Shown: positions 34,223 to 43,262, numbered from the stretch's first letter. The stretch: 64,000 bases of DNA from an uncultured Chthonomonas sp. (GCA_903885605.1 CAISJD010000192.1:65063-129062), one strand, 5' to 3'. Numbers and translations: made by a program. The notes: generated by a model not told the origin, from the letters alone.

Positions 34223-36730
34223 ATGCTCAGCCTGGCCCTGCTTGCGGCACTGGAGTGTATGCCCATGTCCCTGCCCGCTTCCGATCCGTTCGCCTCCATC
34301 GCGTCGACCACGCGGCAGTGGGCCAGGTCGGCATTCGCCGAGGCGAAGGCTGCGCCCGCCCCGGCTTGTCGGCTCGTCGTCGTCCACGAGGATGTGGCGG
34401 GCGATACGCACCTGCGCAGGGGCGCCGGCGGCGGACCCATGCGGCTGGGCGACCGGACGTTCGCCCACGGGATCGGCGTCAACTCGCACAGCGTCCTGCG
34501 CGTGGAGCTTGATGCGCCGGCCCGCACGTTCACGGCCCTGATCGGTCTGGACCGCAACGTGGACAACACGGCGGCTTCGGTCCGCTTCCATGTCCAGGTG
34601 GCGGGCAAGGACCTCTTCGCCACGCCCGTGATGCGGGCCGGCGAGACGCCTGTGCCGATCGCTGTGCAGATGCACGGCGCCCGATCATTTGATCTCATCG
34701 TGGACGACGGCGGCGATGGGCGCGGATGGGACCAGGGCGACTGGGCCGACGCGCGCGTCACGCTTGAGGACGGCCGAAGCGTCTGGCTCGACAGCCTCGC
34801 CGGCCGGGCCGCGATGAAGCCGGGGCTGCCGTTCTCGTTCACGTATGGCGGACGGCCCTCCTCCGAACTGATCGGCGGCTGGCGGCGCGAGGTCCGCGTC
34901 GTCGCCTCGCCGACCGCCGAGAAGCGGACGGTGGTCCTGACCGATCCCGAGACCGGGCTGGAGGTCACAGCCGAAGCCACGGTCTACCTGGACACGGCCG
35001 GCGCCGACTGGACGCTCCACTTCCGCAACACCGGCGCGGCCGACACGCCGATCCTGGAGGAACTCCGGGCCGTCGATGCCTCGGTGCGGCTGGGCCTGGG
35101 CGCCGACGTTTCGCTGCACCGGCTACGCGGCAGCGCCCATGGGCCCCTGAGCTGGCAGCCGATCGACGAGAAGGTTGTCTCGGGAGCGACGGCCCGCCTC
35201 GTCAGCGCCGACGGCCGCACCGCGGCCGAGGTGGGGCCCTTCTTCACGGTGGACTGGGGAACTGGCGGCGTGGCCACCGCGGTGGGTTGGTCCGGCCAGT
35301 GGCAGGCGGCCGTCGAGCGTCCCACGGGCGGCGACCTGCGCGTTTCGGCCGGTATGCAGGGCGTCCATGTGCGCCTCAAGCCCGGCGAGGCGGTCCGTTC
35401 GCCGCGCATCCTGCAGGTCTACTACGCCGGGGCCGACATGGAGACGGCGCACAACGCGCTTCGGCGGACGATGCTGGCCCACGTGCTGCCGAGGATCGAC
35501 GGCACGGTGGTCACGCCGCCGGTCGTCCACCTGAGCACCTCGTTCTACGAGATGAACGCCACCACGGAGCAGAACCTGACGGCGCACCTGCGCTCAGTGG
35601 AGGGCCTGGGCTTCGAGGTCTTCTGGCTGGACGCCTACTGGACGCGGGGCGGCTTCCCGGAGGGGATGGGCAACTACGCCCTGCCCCTGAGCAGCGCCGA
35701 GCCGCCGGACCGGTTCCCGCATGGCCTGAAGCCCATGGGCCGGGCGGTGCGGCAGGCCGGCATGAAGTTCCTCATGTGGTTCGAGCCGGAGCGCGTGGCG
35801 TCGGGCACCATCATCGCCAAGCAGCACCCGGAGTGGGTCCTCTCGCCCGCCGGCGACGGCAGCGGCCTCCTGGACATGGGCAACCCGGCCGCCCGGGAGC
35901 ATGTCACCCGCTACCTGGCCGAAGCCGTCCGCGAGTACGGCCTGAGCTGGCTCCGGTTCGACTTCAACATCAACCCGCTTCCTTACTGGCGGCACGGCGA
36001 CCGCACCGATCCGGACCGAGCCGGCCTGACGGAAATACGCTACGTCGAGGGCGTCTACCGCATGTGGGACGACCTGCGCCGCATGTTCCCGCACCTGGCC
36101 ATCGACAACTGCGCCAGCGGAGGCACCCGGATCGACCTGGAGACCTGCTCCCGATCCATCCCGCTCTGGCGCACGGACGACACCATCGGCCCGCTCTTCG
36201 ACCTCGACTTCAACGAGGCGGCCATTCGCAACCAGATCATGACCGACGGCCTGAGCCCCTACGTGCCCTACAGCGTCAGCGGCATGATGGGCTCCAGCCC
36301 CTACCTGTTCCGCAGCGGCTGCAACGCCGGGATCGCCTTCGCCGAGGATGTGCGCCCGGCCCGCTACCCGAAGGCCGAGCTGAAGCGCGCCATTGCCGAG
36401 GCCAAGCGGCTGCGGCGTTACCACGCGGGCGACCTGTACGTCCAGACCGCCACCGATCACGACCCGAGGAACTGGTCGGTCCGGCAGTACGACCTGCCCC
36501 AGTCGGGCGAGGGCATGGTGGTCGCCTTCAGGCGGCACCTGTCGCCGTTCTGCGCGTTCGACTGCACGCTCAGGGGGATCGACCCCAAGGCGACCTACGC
36601 CGTCCGCCGCTCGGCGGGATACACGCGCGGCAAGGCGGAGACGATGACCGGCGTCCAACTGGCCAAGCTGCAGGTCGCCATCCCGGCGAGGCCCGGATCG
36701 GTGGTGGTGGAGTACGCGCGGCTGAAGTAG
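34223..36730 (+). CDS. Secreted NPCBM-GH36 alpha-galactosidase
   Basis: An 835-residue protein. ATG 34223 (GAGGTG upstream) gives a short hydrophobic N-terminus. Residues about 50-195 are an NPCBM carbohydrate-binding module (RTFAHGIGVNSHSVLRVEL ... RSFDLIVDDGGDG). The GH36 portion follows: a beta-sandwich, then the barrel with FLMWFEPERVASGT, LSWLRFDFNINP (nucleophile Asp about 580), DNCASGGTRIDLE and PLWRTDD (acid/base region Asp about 652-653). It should release alpha-linked galactose with retention. It is divergent from the clan-A glycosidase (223 bp between starts), so they may share control. Confidence 0.92.
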   Translation: MLSLALLAALECMPMSLPASDPFASIASTTRQWARSAFAEAKAAPAPACRLVVVHEDVAGDTHLRRGAGGGPMRLGDRTFAHGIGVNSHSVLRVELDAPARTFTALIGLDRNVDNTAASVRFHVQVAGKDLFATPVMRAGETPVPIAVQMHGARSFDLIVDDGGDGRGWDQGDWADARVTLEDGRSVWLDSLAGRAAMKPGLPFSFTYGGRPSSELIGGWRREVRVVASPTAEKRTVVLTDPETGLEVTAEATVYLDTAGADWTLHFRNTGAADTPILEELRAVDASVRLGLGADVSLHRLRGSAHGPLSWQPIDEKVVSGATARLVSADGRTAAEVGPFFTVDWGTGGVATAVGWSGQWQAAVERPTGGDLRVSAGMQGVHVRLKPGEAVRSPRILQVYYAGADMETAHNALRRTMLAHVLPRIDGTVVTPPVVHLSTSFYEMNATTEQNLTAHLRSVEGLGFEVFWLDAYWTRGGFPEGMGNYALPLSSAEPPDRFPHGLKPMGRAVRQAGMKFLMWFEPERVASGTIIAKQHPEWVLSPAGDGSGLLDMGNPAAREHVTRYLAEAVREYGLSWLRFDFNINPLPYWRHGDRTDPDRAGLTEIRYVEGVYRMWDDLRRMFPHLAIDNCASGGTRIDLETCSRSIPLWRTDDTIGPLFDLDFNEAAIRNQIMTDGLSPYVPYSVSGMMGSSPYLFRSGCNAGIAFAEDVRPARYPKAELKRAIAEAKRLRRYHAGDLYVQTATDHDPRNWSVRQYDLPQSGEGMVVAFRRHLSPFCAFDCTLRGIDPKATYAVRRSAGYTRGKAETMTGVQLAKLQVAIPARPGSVVVEYARLK

Positions 36731-36757
36731 GCCGAGCCCGCGCGTACCCGATCGGCG

Positions 36758-38131
36758 TCACCCCCGCTTCAGGGTCACGAGCACGGCAGCCTCGCCGGGG
36801 TAGTCCGGCGGCGTGATCTGGAGCGGGGCGCCTGTGGAGGTGCACGTGCGGTCGGTGACGGCGCCCGTCAGCGGCTGGGTCCATCGGACGCGGTACCTGC
36901 CCGCAGGCAGCGTGACGGTAAGGCCGCCGCCCGCGCCGCCGCAGATGTAGGCCGCGTACTGGGCGCCGGGCCTGGCCATGGCGAAGGCCTGCGCTGCGCC
37001 GTCGGCGGGCTTGAGCCAGGACGTGTCGGGCGCCACGGCGGCGAGGTCCAGCGCGTTCATGAAGCGCAGGAGCGTCGCCATCTGCTTGCGGAAGGCCGGC
37101 CCGCCGCTACCGGGCGTGGGCTCCTCCACGACCTCCGTGCCGTCCGGGTGCGCCACGGTGAAGGAGTAGTCCAGGTTGTTGTACATGCCCCCGCCGCTGA
37201 GCATGAAGGCCCACCCCTGGCGGCGGTAGGGTTCACCGGCGATGCCCTGGAAGCCCGTCTCGTCGCAGGTGACGATGCGCTTCAGGTCGGCGTTCTCGGC
37301 CACGGCCACGGGCGGCGACGTGTAGTGGAAGTTCAGGATCTGCACGTTGGGGTCAGGGTCGGTGACGCGGGCCGAGCCGTTGGCGATGTTCTGGGCGATG
37401 AGGTGCTTCCTGGGCAGGCGGCGCTCCTCGTCGGCGATGGCGTCCGATATGCGCCGCTGCCACGCCGCCGTGACGCCGCCGAAGTAGGGCTCGTTGCAGA
37501 TCTCGAAGAAGAGGTTGTCGTGGCGGTTCATCTCGCGGGTCAGCTTCCGGGCCAGCGCGATCTGCGCCTGCGTCAGGGCCTCCTCCTTCAGCGCGTAGAC
37601 CTCTTCGCGTCCACAGGTGCCCACGCCGTTCACGTTGTTGGCGGCCTTCATGGGGCTCAGGTTCCACATGCCGTCTCCGTAGAACGGGCAGAAGAAGGTC
37701 AGTTCCACGATCACGCCCCGCTTGCCGGCCTCGTTGACGAAGGCGTGCAGGCGCTCGAAGTATGCCGGGTCCCAGCGTGTGAGGTCGAACCTGGCGCCGC
37801 CGCCGGCATAGCCCTCGGTGGTTGACCGGGCCCAGGGGCAGATGAGCTTGCCGGGCGCGGGCGCCAGCGTGTTGTGGCGGATGCCGAAGTCGGCCGGGCT
37901 CTCGCAGTAGACGCCGGAGAAGATGCGCGTGTAGTTGAGCCCATCGGCCCTCAGGGCGGCGAGGTAGGTCCGGGCGTCCATCTCCAGGTTCAGCACGCCG
38001 CCATAGTGCTCGGCCGAGGTGACCAGCACGGTCGGCTTGCCCTTGTAGGTGAAGACGCGCGGGTTGGCCGGGTGCTGGGCGATAGGCCCGGAAGCCGCCG
38101 CCGCCAGTGCGGCCATGGATGCGATGAGCAT
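36758..38131 (-). CDS. Secreted GH5/DUF4038-like glycosidase
   Basis: A 457-residue exported protein with a short signal (MLIASMAALAAAASG). The N-terminus HPANPRVFTYKGKPTVLVTSAEHYGG resembles DUF4038/collagen-binding-like glycosidases; the barrel contains LTFFCPFYGDGMW, NLFFEICNEPYFGG (candidate acid/base Glu in NEP, as in GH5-type enzymes) and KRIVTCDETGFQG (candidate nucleophile Glu). The last 90 residues form a beta-sandwich. GGAAAGG lies upstream of the ATG. It converges on the GH36 gene with a 27-bp spacer. Substrate unknown. Confidence 0.78.
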   Translation of the reverse strand: MLIASMAALAAAASGPIAQHPANPRVFTYKGKPTVLVTSAEHYGGVLNLEMDARTYLAALRADGLNYTRIFSGVYCESPADFGIRHNTLAPAPGKLICPWARSTTEGYAGGGARFDLTRWDPAYFERLHAFVNEAGKRGVIVELTFFCPFYGDGMWNLSPMKAANNVNGVGTCGREEVYALKEEALTQAQIALARKLTREMNRHDNLFFEICNEPYFGGVTAAWQRRISDAIADEERRLPRKHLIAQNIANGSARVTDPDPNVQILNFHYTSPPVAVAENADLKRIVTCDETGFQGIAGEPYRRQGWAFMLSGGGMYNNLDYSFTVAHPDGTEVVEEPTPGSGGPAFRKQMATLLRFMNALDLAAVAPDTSWLKPADGAAQAFAMARPGAQYAAYICGGAGGGLTVTLPAGRYRVRWTQPLTGAVTDRTCTSTGAPLQITPPDYPGEAAVLVTLKRG

Positions 38132-38242
38132 GGATGTAACCTTTCCGTTGAGATGCAGCCTCGGGGCCTCGCCGGAAACGCGGCCCCCGCAGTGTGTAGT
38201 TACGCCTCAAGGCTCCGACCTCCTGCAAGGCCGAGGATCGGG

Positions 38243-38272
38243 TTGCGGAACGTGCTCCGGGGGTGCTATATC
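38243..38272 (+). promoter_or_regulatory. Probable promoter of the PIN/NYN gene
   Basis: TTGCGG (38243-38248), an 18-nt spacer and TATATC (38267-38272) preceded by TGC give an extended -10 type promoter 48 nt before the TTG start of the next gene. Confidence 0.5.
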
Positions 38273-38319
38273 TGTTCATGCTGTACCGGTAGAGTCCACC
38301 ATGGCGGGAGAGCGGTCCC

Positions 38320-38919
38320 TTGGCGAAGCACGGAATACCCGGTGGCCCTTGTCTGTTGTTCGTTGACTACGAGAATGTCCAGACCCTCGACCTGGCGGCT
38401 CTGCCGGGCGACTGGCGGGTACGGGTGTTCGTTGGAAGCGCCCAGAAGAGCATCTCAATCACGACGGTGCTGGCAGCGCAGGCGTTGGGGCCGCGCCTTG
38501 AGTGGGTGCGAAGCGTCGATGGCGGCCCGAACGCCCTGGACTTCATCATCACGTACAGCCTTGGCGCCGAACTCGCCAGGTCGCCGGGCACGCCGTGCGT
38601 CGTCCTATCCAAGGACCGGGGCTATGACGCGCTCCTGAGCTACCTCAAGGCGCAGGGGCACACCTGTCGGCGGGTGAACAGCCAACTGGAGCTAGCCCCG
38701 CCGGCAGCCGCGGCGAACGTGCCCGACCTCAAGCGCATCACCGACAGCCTCGTCAAGGCCGGCAAGGCGCGTCCGCAGAAGAAGGAGACCCTGGCGAAGC
38801 ACATCGCCAACGTACTGCAGAAGCCGTTCAACGGCCCGGAGGTCCAGACGCTGATCGACATCCTCTTCCGCGATGGCTTTGTCAGCGAAACCGCCGGGCG
38901 GCTGTCGTACAGCCTGTAG
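38320..38919 (+). CDS. PIN/NYN-like RNase-fold protein with C-terminal winged-helix-like tail
   Basis: A 199-residue cytoplasmic protein. The PIN/NYN fold occupies about 10-115: LLFVDYENVQ (metal-binding Asp about 16 and Glu about 18), GPNALDFIITYSLG with Asp, and VVLSKDRGYDALLSYLK with another acidic pair, matching the four-acid metal site of these nucleases. Residues 140-199 (KKETLAKHIANVL...EVQTLIDILFRDGFVSE...LSYSL) resemble a small helix-turn-helix. No ATG is available in frame; TTG 38320 with GGAG 9 nt upstream is the likely start. It is a single gene, with its own promoter and terminator. Probable RNA processing or decay role. Confidence 0.75.
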   Translation: MAKHGIPGGPCLLFVDYENVQTLDLAALPGDWRVRVFVGSAQKSISITTVLAAQALGPRLEWVRSVDGGPNALDFIITYSLGAELARSPGTPCVVLSKDRGYDALLSYLKAQGHTCRRVNSQLELAPPAAAANVPDLKRITDSLVKAGKARPQKKETLAKHIANVLQKPFNGPEVQTLIDILFRDGFVSETAGRLSYSL

Positions 38920-38939
38920 TCGCCAGGCTCCGTGGTGCG

Positions 38940-38969
38940 GCGCCCTGCCACGAACCGACAGCAGGGCGC
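38940..38969 (+). terminator. Hairpin terminator after the PIN/NYN gene
   Basis: A perfect 9-bp stem, GCGCCCTGC / GCAGGGCGC, with a 12-nt loop lies 20 nt after the stop and just before the next promoter. Confidence 0.6.
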
Positions 38970-38992
38970 GTTCGGTCCCCTCCGATGCACCA

Positions 38993-39022
38993 TTGACGGC
39001 GGCAGGCCGCCTGTGCTAGTAT
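38993..39022 (+). promoter_or_regulatory. Sigma70-type promoter of the propeller/AKR/TetR operon
   Basis: TTGACG (38993-38998), 18-nt spacer, TAGTAT (39017-39022): five of six and four of six matches to consensus. It lies 82 nt upstream of the first gene's ATG and is the best-looking promoter in the window. Confidence 0.7.
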
Positions 39023-39024
39023 TA

Positions 39025-39042
39025 GGTCGATCGGTCAGATCG
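39025..39042 (+). promoter_or_regulatory. Candidate TetR operator
   Basis: GGTCGATCGGTCAGATCG contains the inverted pair CGATC-ggtca-GATCG and the CGATCGGTC core often found in TetR-family operators. It overlaps the expected transcription start of the operon that ends with a TetR gene, so binding should block transcription. Confidence 0.5.
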
Positions 39043-39103
39043 GGGGCTCAATGGGTCCCGACGGCCGGTTCATCCAGTCTTGCCGGCATGGAGGGCACAC
39101 GGC

Positions 39104-40096
39104 ATGGGCGACGAGGCGTTCGATAGGCGTGAGTTTCTCGGGAAGGCGGCCAGGGTGTCGGCGTTGCTCGCCGCGGCGCCGGCGCTTGGGCTCGACGCGG
39201 CGGCGGCTCCCAGGGGGCCGCGGATCTCCTACTACAAGGACGGCCGGATCCACGTGACCGAGGTCGGCAAGCCGGAGGGTGCGCCCGTTACGACCGGGCA
39301 CTGGGACTTCAAGCCGTCATGGTCGAAGACCGGCAACAGGCTCGTCTTCTTCCGAAGGCTGAAAGACGATCCCGATGTGGCGAAGTGGATCACCCAGGTC
39401 TGCGTCATCGGCATCGGCGGCGATGGGTTCCACGCATTGACGGATGGAACACGCACGGAGTTCAACCCCACCTGGACGCGCGACGGGAGGAACACACCTG
39501 TCTGGAACCGGAGGAACCCGGTGACGGGGACCTACCAGATCATGCAGGGCGCCGTGGGCGGCAAGCCCGGCGAGGAGGTCGCCCTCACCGACGAGCGCCG
39601 CCATGCCTGGGTCTACTCGAGCCTCAGGGACGGTCGCCTTCTGGTTTCGTGCGACCACCCGCAGCAGGGGTACCGGTACTTCCTCATGGCGCGCAAGCCG
39701 GGCGGCGCGCACTCCTACGAGCCCATCGACTGCGACCTCGCTCGGAAGGGCCTGCTGGATCGGGTGAGCGTATCGCCGGACGAGACGCAGGTCTGCTTCG
39801 AGTTCCAGAACGGTTTCGAGTACAAGGACCCGGGCCGCACGCTCTACGTCGCGGGCTTTGACGCCGGGAAGCGGACCATCACAGGACCTCGGCCCATCGC
39901 CAACGAGGAGGGCAAGCCCTACTGGATCGCCTACCCGCGCTGGATCGATGGAGGAACGGCGATCGTCTACCACTCGCACGAGACGGGCATCGGCCGCCTC
40001 CACGCCTACACGCTGCGCGACGGCTCGACCAGGCAGGTCTCCACCGCGCCGGGCTCGGACTACCGGTACCCGCACGGGGAGGCCGCGCCGTGCTGA
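39104..40096 (+). CDS. Tat-exported PD40/WD40-like beta-propeller protein
   Basis: A 330-residue protein. ATG 39104 (GGAGG 9 nt upstream) gives a twin-arginine signal (DRREFLGKAARVSALLAAAPALG). The mature part has TolB/PD40-type propeller strands: HWDFKPSWSKTGNRLVFFR, EFNPTWTRDGRNTPVWNR, LDRVSVSPDETQVCFEF and IAYPRWIDGGTAIVYHSHE. No catalytic motif is evident. It is the first gene of an operon with a Tat-type aldo-keto reductase (22 bp downstream) and TetR. The shared Tat route suggests the two exported proteins work together in the periplasm, but the substrate is unknown. Confidence 0.82.
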   Translation: MGDEAFDRREFLGKAARVSALLAAAPALGLDAAAAPRGPRISYYKDGRIHVTEVGKPEGAPVTTGHWDFKPSWSKTGNRLVFFRRLKDDPDVAKWITQVCVIGIGGDGFHALTDGTRTEFNPTWTRDGRNTPVWNRRNPVTGTYQIMQGAVGGKPGEEVALTDERRHAWVYSSLRDGRLLVSCDHPQQGYRYFLMARKPGGAHSYEPIDCDLARKGLLDRVSVSPDETQVCFEFQNGFEYKDPGRTLYVAGFDAGKRTITGPRPIANEEGKPYWIAYPRWIDGGTAIVYHSHETGIGRLHAYTLRDGSTRQVSTAPGSDYRYPHGEAAPC

Positions 40097-40118
40097 CCCA
40101 TCGATGGAAGCAGAGCGT

Positions 40119-41168
40119 ATGAGCGCAGGTCTGGGTCGCCGGGAACTCCTGGCAGGCACGGTGGGCGCCGCCGTCGCGGGCAGCATGGCCCTTGCGGCGG
40201 GCTGCAGCAGTGAAGGGGCCGACAGGGGCGAAGGGGCCGCCAACGGTAAGGCATTGCCGCCGCTCCCCGCGCGCAAGCTCGGCAAGACCGGGCTGAAGCT
40301 CCCCATCCTCGGGTATGGCGGCGCGGCGTTGCCGAGCACCTGGGGAAATCCGCTCTCCATCGAGGAGCGCGTCCTCCTGGTGCGCTATGCCTACGACAGG
40401 GGCATCCGGTACTTTGACACCGCCGTGAACTATATGGAAAGCCAGCCCATCATCGGCGAGGCTCTAAGGGACCGTCGCAAGGATGTCTGCCTCGTCACCA
40501 AGGTGGAGTGCACCGAGCCGGGCGAGGTCCGCCGGTCCGTCGAGCGCTCGCTGAAGGAGCTTCAGACGGACCACGTGGAGATCCTCGTGATGCACGGAAC
40601 GCCGGGCATCGAGCAGATGAGCGTGCGGCAGGCGATGGCGGTCCACGCCGAACTGGTGAAGCTCCGCGACGAGAAGGTCATACGGTTCATCGGGATGTCG
40701 GCTCACGGCTACTTCGACAAGGCGCTGACCCTCATCAACACCGGCGGGTTCGACCAGTGCATGCTGTCGTTCGGGTACGTTCCGCGGGGCCTTGACCAGA
40801 TCTGGTCCGATCGGCAGACCCGGCTACGCGATGACTGCATCGCCAGAGCGGACCAGAAGGGCATGGGCATCGTCGCGATGAAGGTGGTCGGAGCCGGCAT
40901 GCTGGGCTCCTGGTCGCAGACCATCGTCCCGGGCTATGACCCGCAGAGCCTGGCGAAGCTGCCCGGCGCGGCCATTCGGTGGGCGCTCCAGGACCGGCGG
41001 ATCGACCTCCTGTGCATCGGCATGCGCCTCAAGGAGGAGATCGACGCCAATATCAAGACCGTGGCAGGCAAGCACGCCTATACAGACGATGATCGTCGGC
41101 TGTTGTCGGAGTTCGCCGTGAGCCTCTACCGGAGTGATGCCGTGAAGGCCATGAGGATCGAGCGTTGA
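40119..41168 (+). CDS. Tat-exported (lipo)protein aldo-keto reductase
   Basis: A 349-residue protein. The start is ATG 40119 (GGAAG upstream). A twin-arginine signal (GRRELLAGTVGAAVAG) ends in ALAAGC, which could also be a lipobox. The AKR barrel has the catalytic tetrad in order: Asp and Tyr in YFDTAVNYMES, Lys in LVTKVE, and His in ILVMHGT. Oxidoreduction of a carbonyl/alcohol with a nicotinamide cofactor is expected. Export by Tat fits a protein folded with its cofactor; periplasmic AKRs of this sort are common in Planctomycetota-like genomes. It lies between the propeller gene and TetR. Confidence 0.87.
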   Translation: MSAGLGRRELLAGTVGAAVAGSMALAAGCSSEGADRGEGAANGKALPPLPARKLGKTGLKLPILGYGGAALPSTWGNPLSIEERVLLVRYAYDRGIRYFDTAVNYMESQPIIGEALRDRRKDVCLVTKVECTEPGEVRRSVERSLKELQTDHVEILVMHGTPGIEQMSVRQAMAVHAELVKLRDEKVIRFIGMSAHGYFDKALTLINTGGFDQCMLSFGYVPRGLDQIWSDRQTRLRDDCIARADQKGMGIVAMKVVGAGMLGSWSQTIVPGYDPQSLAKLPGAAIRWALQDRRIDLLCIGMRLKEEIDANIKTVAGKHAYTDDDRRLLSEFAVSLYRSDAVKAMRIER

Positions 41169-41821
41169 CGCGGCCACCATGCTGGAAACCGGGCATGCCG
41201 CCGGCTGCCAGGCTGCGCGACAAGGGTGAGCTTTCGTTCATTGAGAAGGCCCGGCGCGCCCAGATCGTCGAGTGCGCCATCGAGACGATCGCGTCCGTCG
41301 GTTGCGCTCGGGCGTCGCTGGCGCAGATCGCCGAGCGCGCCGGCATCAGCAAGGGCGTGATCTCGTACCATTTCGCCGGGAAGGCGGAGCTGATCGAGCA
41401 GGTCGTCGATGCGGTCTACGCGGCCGCGGGCTCGTTCATGGCGCCCCGCGTCGAGCATGAGCCGACCGTTGCCGGGATGCTGCGGGCCTACATCGAGTCG
41501 AACCTCCAGTTCATGCGGTCGCACCGGACGCATATGCTGGCGCTCATCGACATCTGGGCCAACTTCCGCCCCAGGGACGGCGAGCCGTCGCCCCTTGCGG
41601 CGCTTCACCAGACCGGCCTGACGCACCTCGAGGGGCTTCTGGCCTATGGGCAGGAGCAGGGCGAGTTCCGCCGGTTCGCCCCGTGCGTGATGGCCCTCGT
41701 CATCCGCAAGGCGATCGACGAGGTGGCCTATCAGATCGCTACGCAGGACGATTTCGACCTGGACGCTTACGCGCACGAGCTTGTGGTCCTCTTCGATCGG
41801 GCCACTAGCCGGGACGAGTAG
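41165..41821 (+). CDS. TetR-family transcriptional regulator
   Basis: A 218-residue regulator. The N-terminal helix-turn-helix (about 25-75) reads AQIVECAIETIASVGCARASLAQIAERAGISKGVISYHFAGKAELIEQV, a canonical TetR DNA-binding domain; the helical remainder would bind ligand. The first available start is TTG 41165, overlapping the preceding stop by 4 nt with GAGGAT upstream, suggesting coupling; ATG 41195 is a good alternative. It is the last gene of the three-gene operon and probably represses it through the palindrome at 39025-39042. Confidence 0.92.
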   Translation: MTRPPCWKPGMPPAARLRDKGELSFIEKARRAQIVECAIETIASVGCARASLAQIAERAGISKGVISYHFAGKAELIEQVVDAVYAAAGSFMAPRVEHEPTVAGMLRAYIESNLQFMRSHRTHMLALIDIWANFRPRDGEPSPLAALHQTGLTHLEGLLAYGQEQGEFRRFAPCVMALVIRKAIDEVAYQIATQDDFDLDAYAHELVVLFDRATSRDE

Positions 41822-41927
41822 CGAAACCCGGAGGGCCTGACCGGGGTACTAGTTGCGTACGGCCGCGCTGGACGCGGTGTGAGGCTCGGGCTCGTCATCG
41901 TCGAGGAGGCCCGGCAGGGAGAGTAAT

Positions 41928-43262
41928 ATGCGTGTGCCGGTCCTCTGTGTCGTGGCTGCGGCCTGCCTGTGCCTCGCGGTCGGTCCCGCGGCGGTGGCCC
42001 AGAACCCTCCCGCCCCTCCCGCCGTGGCCCCAGCGGCACAGCCCGCCGCCGAGCGGGTGATCGTGGACATCGGCGCCGAAGGCGTCTCGGTGGCCGCGGC
42101 CGGGGTCGACGCGCATGAGTTCTTCAACCGGTACGCCCGCAAGACCGGCCTGCAGATCATGATCGACGACACGGTCAAGCGGACCATCACGGTGAACCTG
42201 ACCCACCGCAAGGCCGGCGATATCCTCGACACCGTGGTCAGCGCCTACGGCCTCGCCTGCCGCCAGGTGAAGGGCATCTTCATGATCAGCGAGGGCATCC
42301 CGAAGACGCCCTCCTCCTACCTCCTCAGCGATATCGACTCGATCAGCACGCAGTACGTCCTGGCGCCCAACGCCAAGTCGCTCCTGCCGGTCTTCCTGCA
42401 GGACCACGTGAAGACGAACCCCGAGCAGAACTCCGTGATCCTCTCGGCGCCACCGGACGTGCTTCGCAAGTTCCGCGAGGATATCCGCCAGTTCGACATC
42501 CCCGCCTCGCAGATCATGATCGACGTGCTCATGGTGGAGTTCACCGACAGCGGAGCCCGCGAGTTCTCGCTGAAGTGGGACTGGACCAACGCCACGCGGC
42601 AGGTCTCCGTGGACACGCCGGCAGGCAGCCTCTTCTACCGGACGCTGGTGACGCTTCCCGACGCCTTCAGCGCGGGCCTCAAGTCGTTGGTGACGCAGGG
42701 CAAGGCCCGCGTGAAGGCCAACCCGCGCATCGCCACCGTGAGCGGCCAGAAGGCGGGCATCTTCATCGGCAAGCAGCGCTACCTGAGCACGCCCGTGGCG
42801 ATCACCGGTGGCTCCGACGGCTCGATGATCCAGACCAACTCCATCGACGCCGGCGTCCGGCTGGACATGACGCCCTTCACCGGCGGCGAGGGCGAGATCA
42901 TCATCGATATCCACCCGGAGATCAGTGTCCTCAGCGCCCTGGACCCAAAGACCGGCCTGCCCGACCGTAGCACGCGCCGGGCCAACACCACCGTCCGCGT
43001 CCGCGACGGCGAGACGGTGATCCTCGGCGGCCTCACGCAGCAGGAGACCATCAGCACCCGCACGCGCATGCCGATCCTCGGCGACCTGCCTCTCCTCGGT
43101 CCGCTCTTCCGCTCCACGGACTCGAAGGAGTCCAGCACCGAGATGGCCATCTTCATCACGCCGCGCATCCTCTCAACCACCGGCCACCTGCCCGCCGAGG
43201 AGGAGAAGAAGCTGCGCGAGCGCTTCCTGCAGGGCGACGCGCCCAAGGGCAAGGCGCCGTAG
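41928..43262 (+). CDS. Secretin-domain protein 1 (GspD/PilQ superfamily)
   Basis: A 444-residue exported protein (signal about 1-24). An STN/N0-like region (about 55-110: HEFFNRYARKTGLQIMIDDTVK) is followed by a spacer and the secretin domain (about 190-430): NPRIATVSGQKAGIFIG, GEIIIDIHPEIS, VRVRDGETVILGGLTQQE and the signature RMPILGDLPLLGPLFRS. It likely forms or contributes to an outer-membrane ring. It is shorter than a full PilQ/GspD because few N-domains are present. GGGAGAG lies before the ATG. It is first of three consecutive secretin genes; only 1 nt separates its stop from the next start. Confidence 0.88.
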   Translation: MRVPVLCVVAAACLCLAVGPAAVAQNPPAPPAVAPAAQPAAERVIVDIGAEGVSVAAAGVDAHEFFNRYARKTGLQIMIDDTVKRTITVNLTHRKAGDILDTVVSAYGLACRQVKGIFMISEGIPKTPSSYLLSDIDSISTQYVLAPNAKSLLPVFLQDHVKTNPEQNSVILSAPPDVLRKFREDIRQFDIPASQIMIDVLMVEFTDSGAREFSLKWDWTNATRQVSVDTPAGSLFYRTLVTLPDAFSAGLKSLVTQGKARVKANPRIATVSGQKAGIFIGKQRYLSTPVAITGGSDGSMIQTNSIDAGVRLDMTPFTGGEGEIIIDIHPEISVLSALDPKTGLPDRSTRRANTTVRVRDGETVILGGLTQQETISTRTRMPILGDLPLLGPLFRSTDSKESSTEMAIFITPRILSTTGHLPAEEEKKLRERFLQGDAPKGKAP

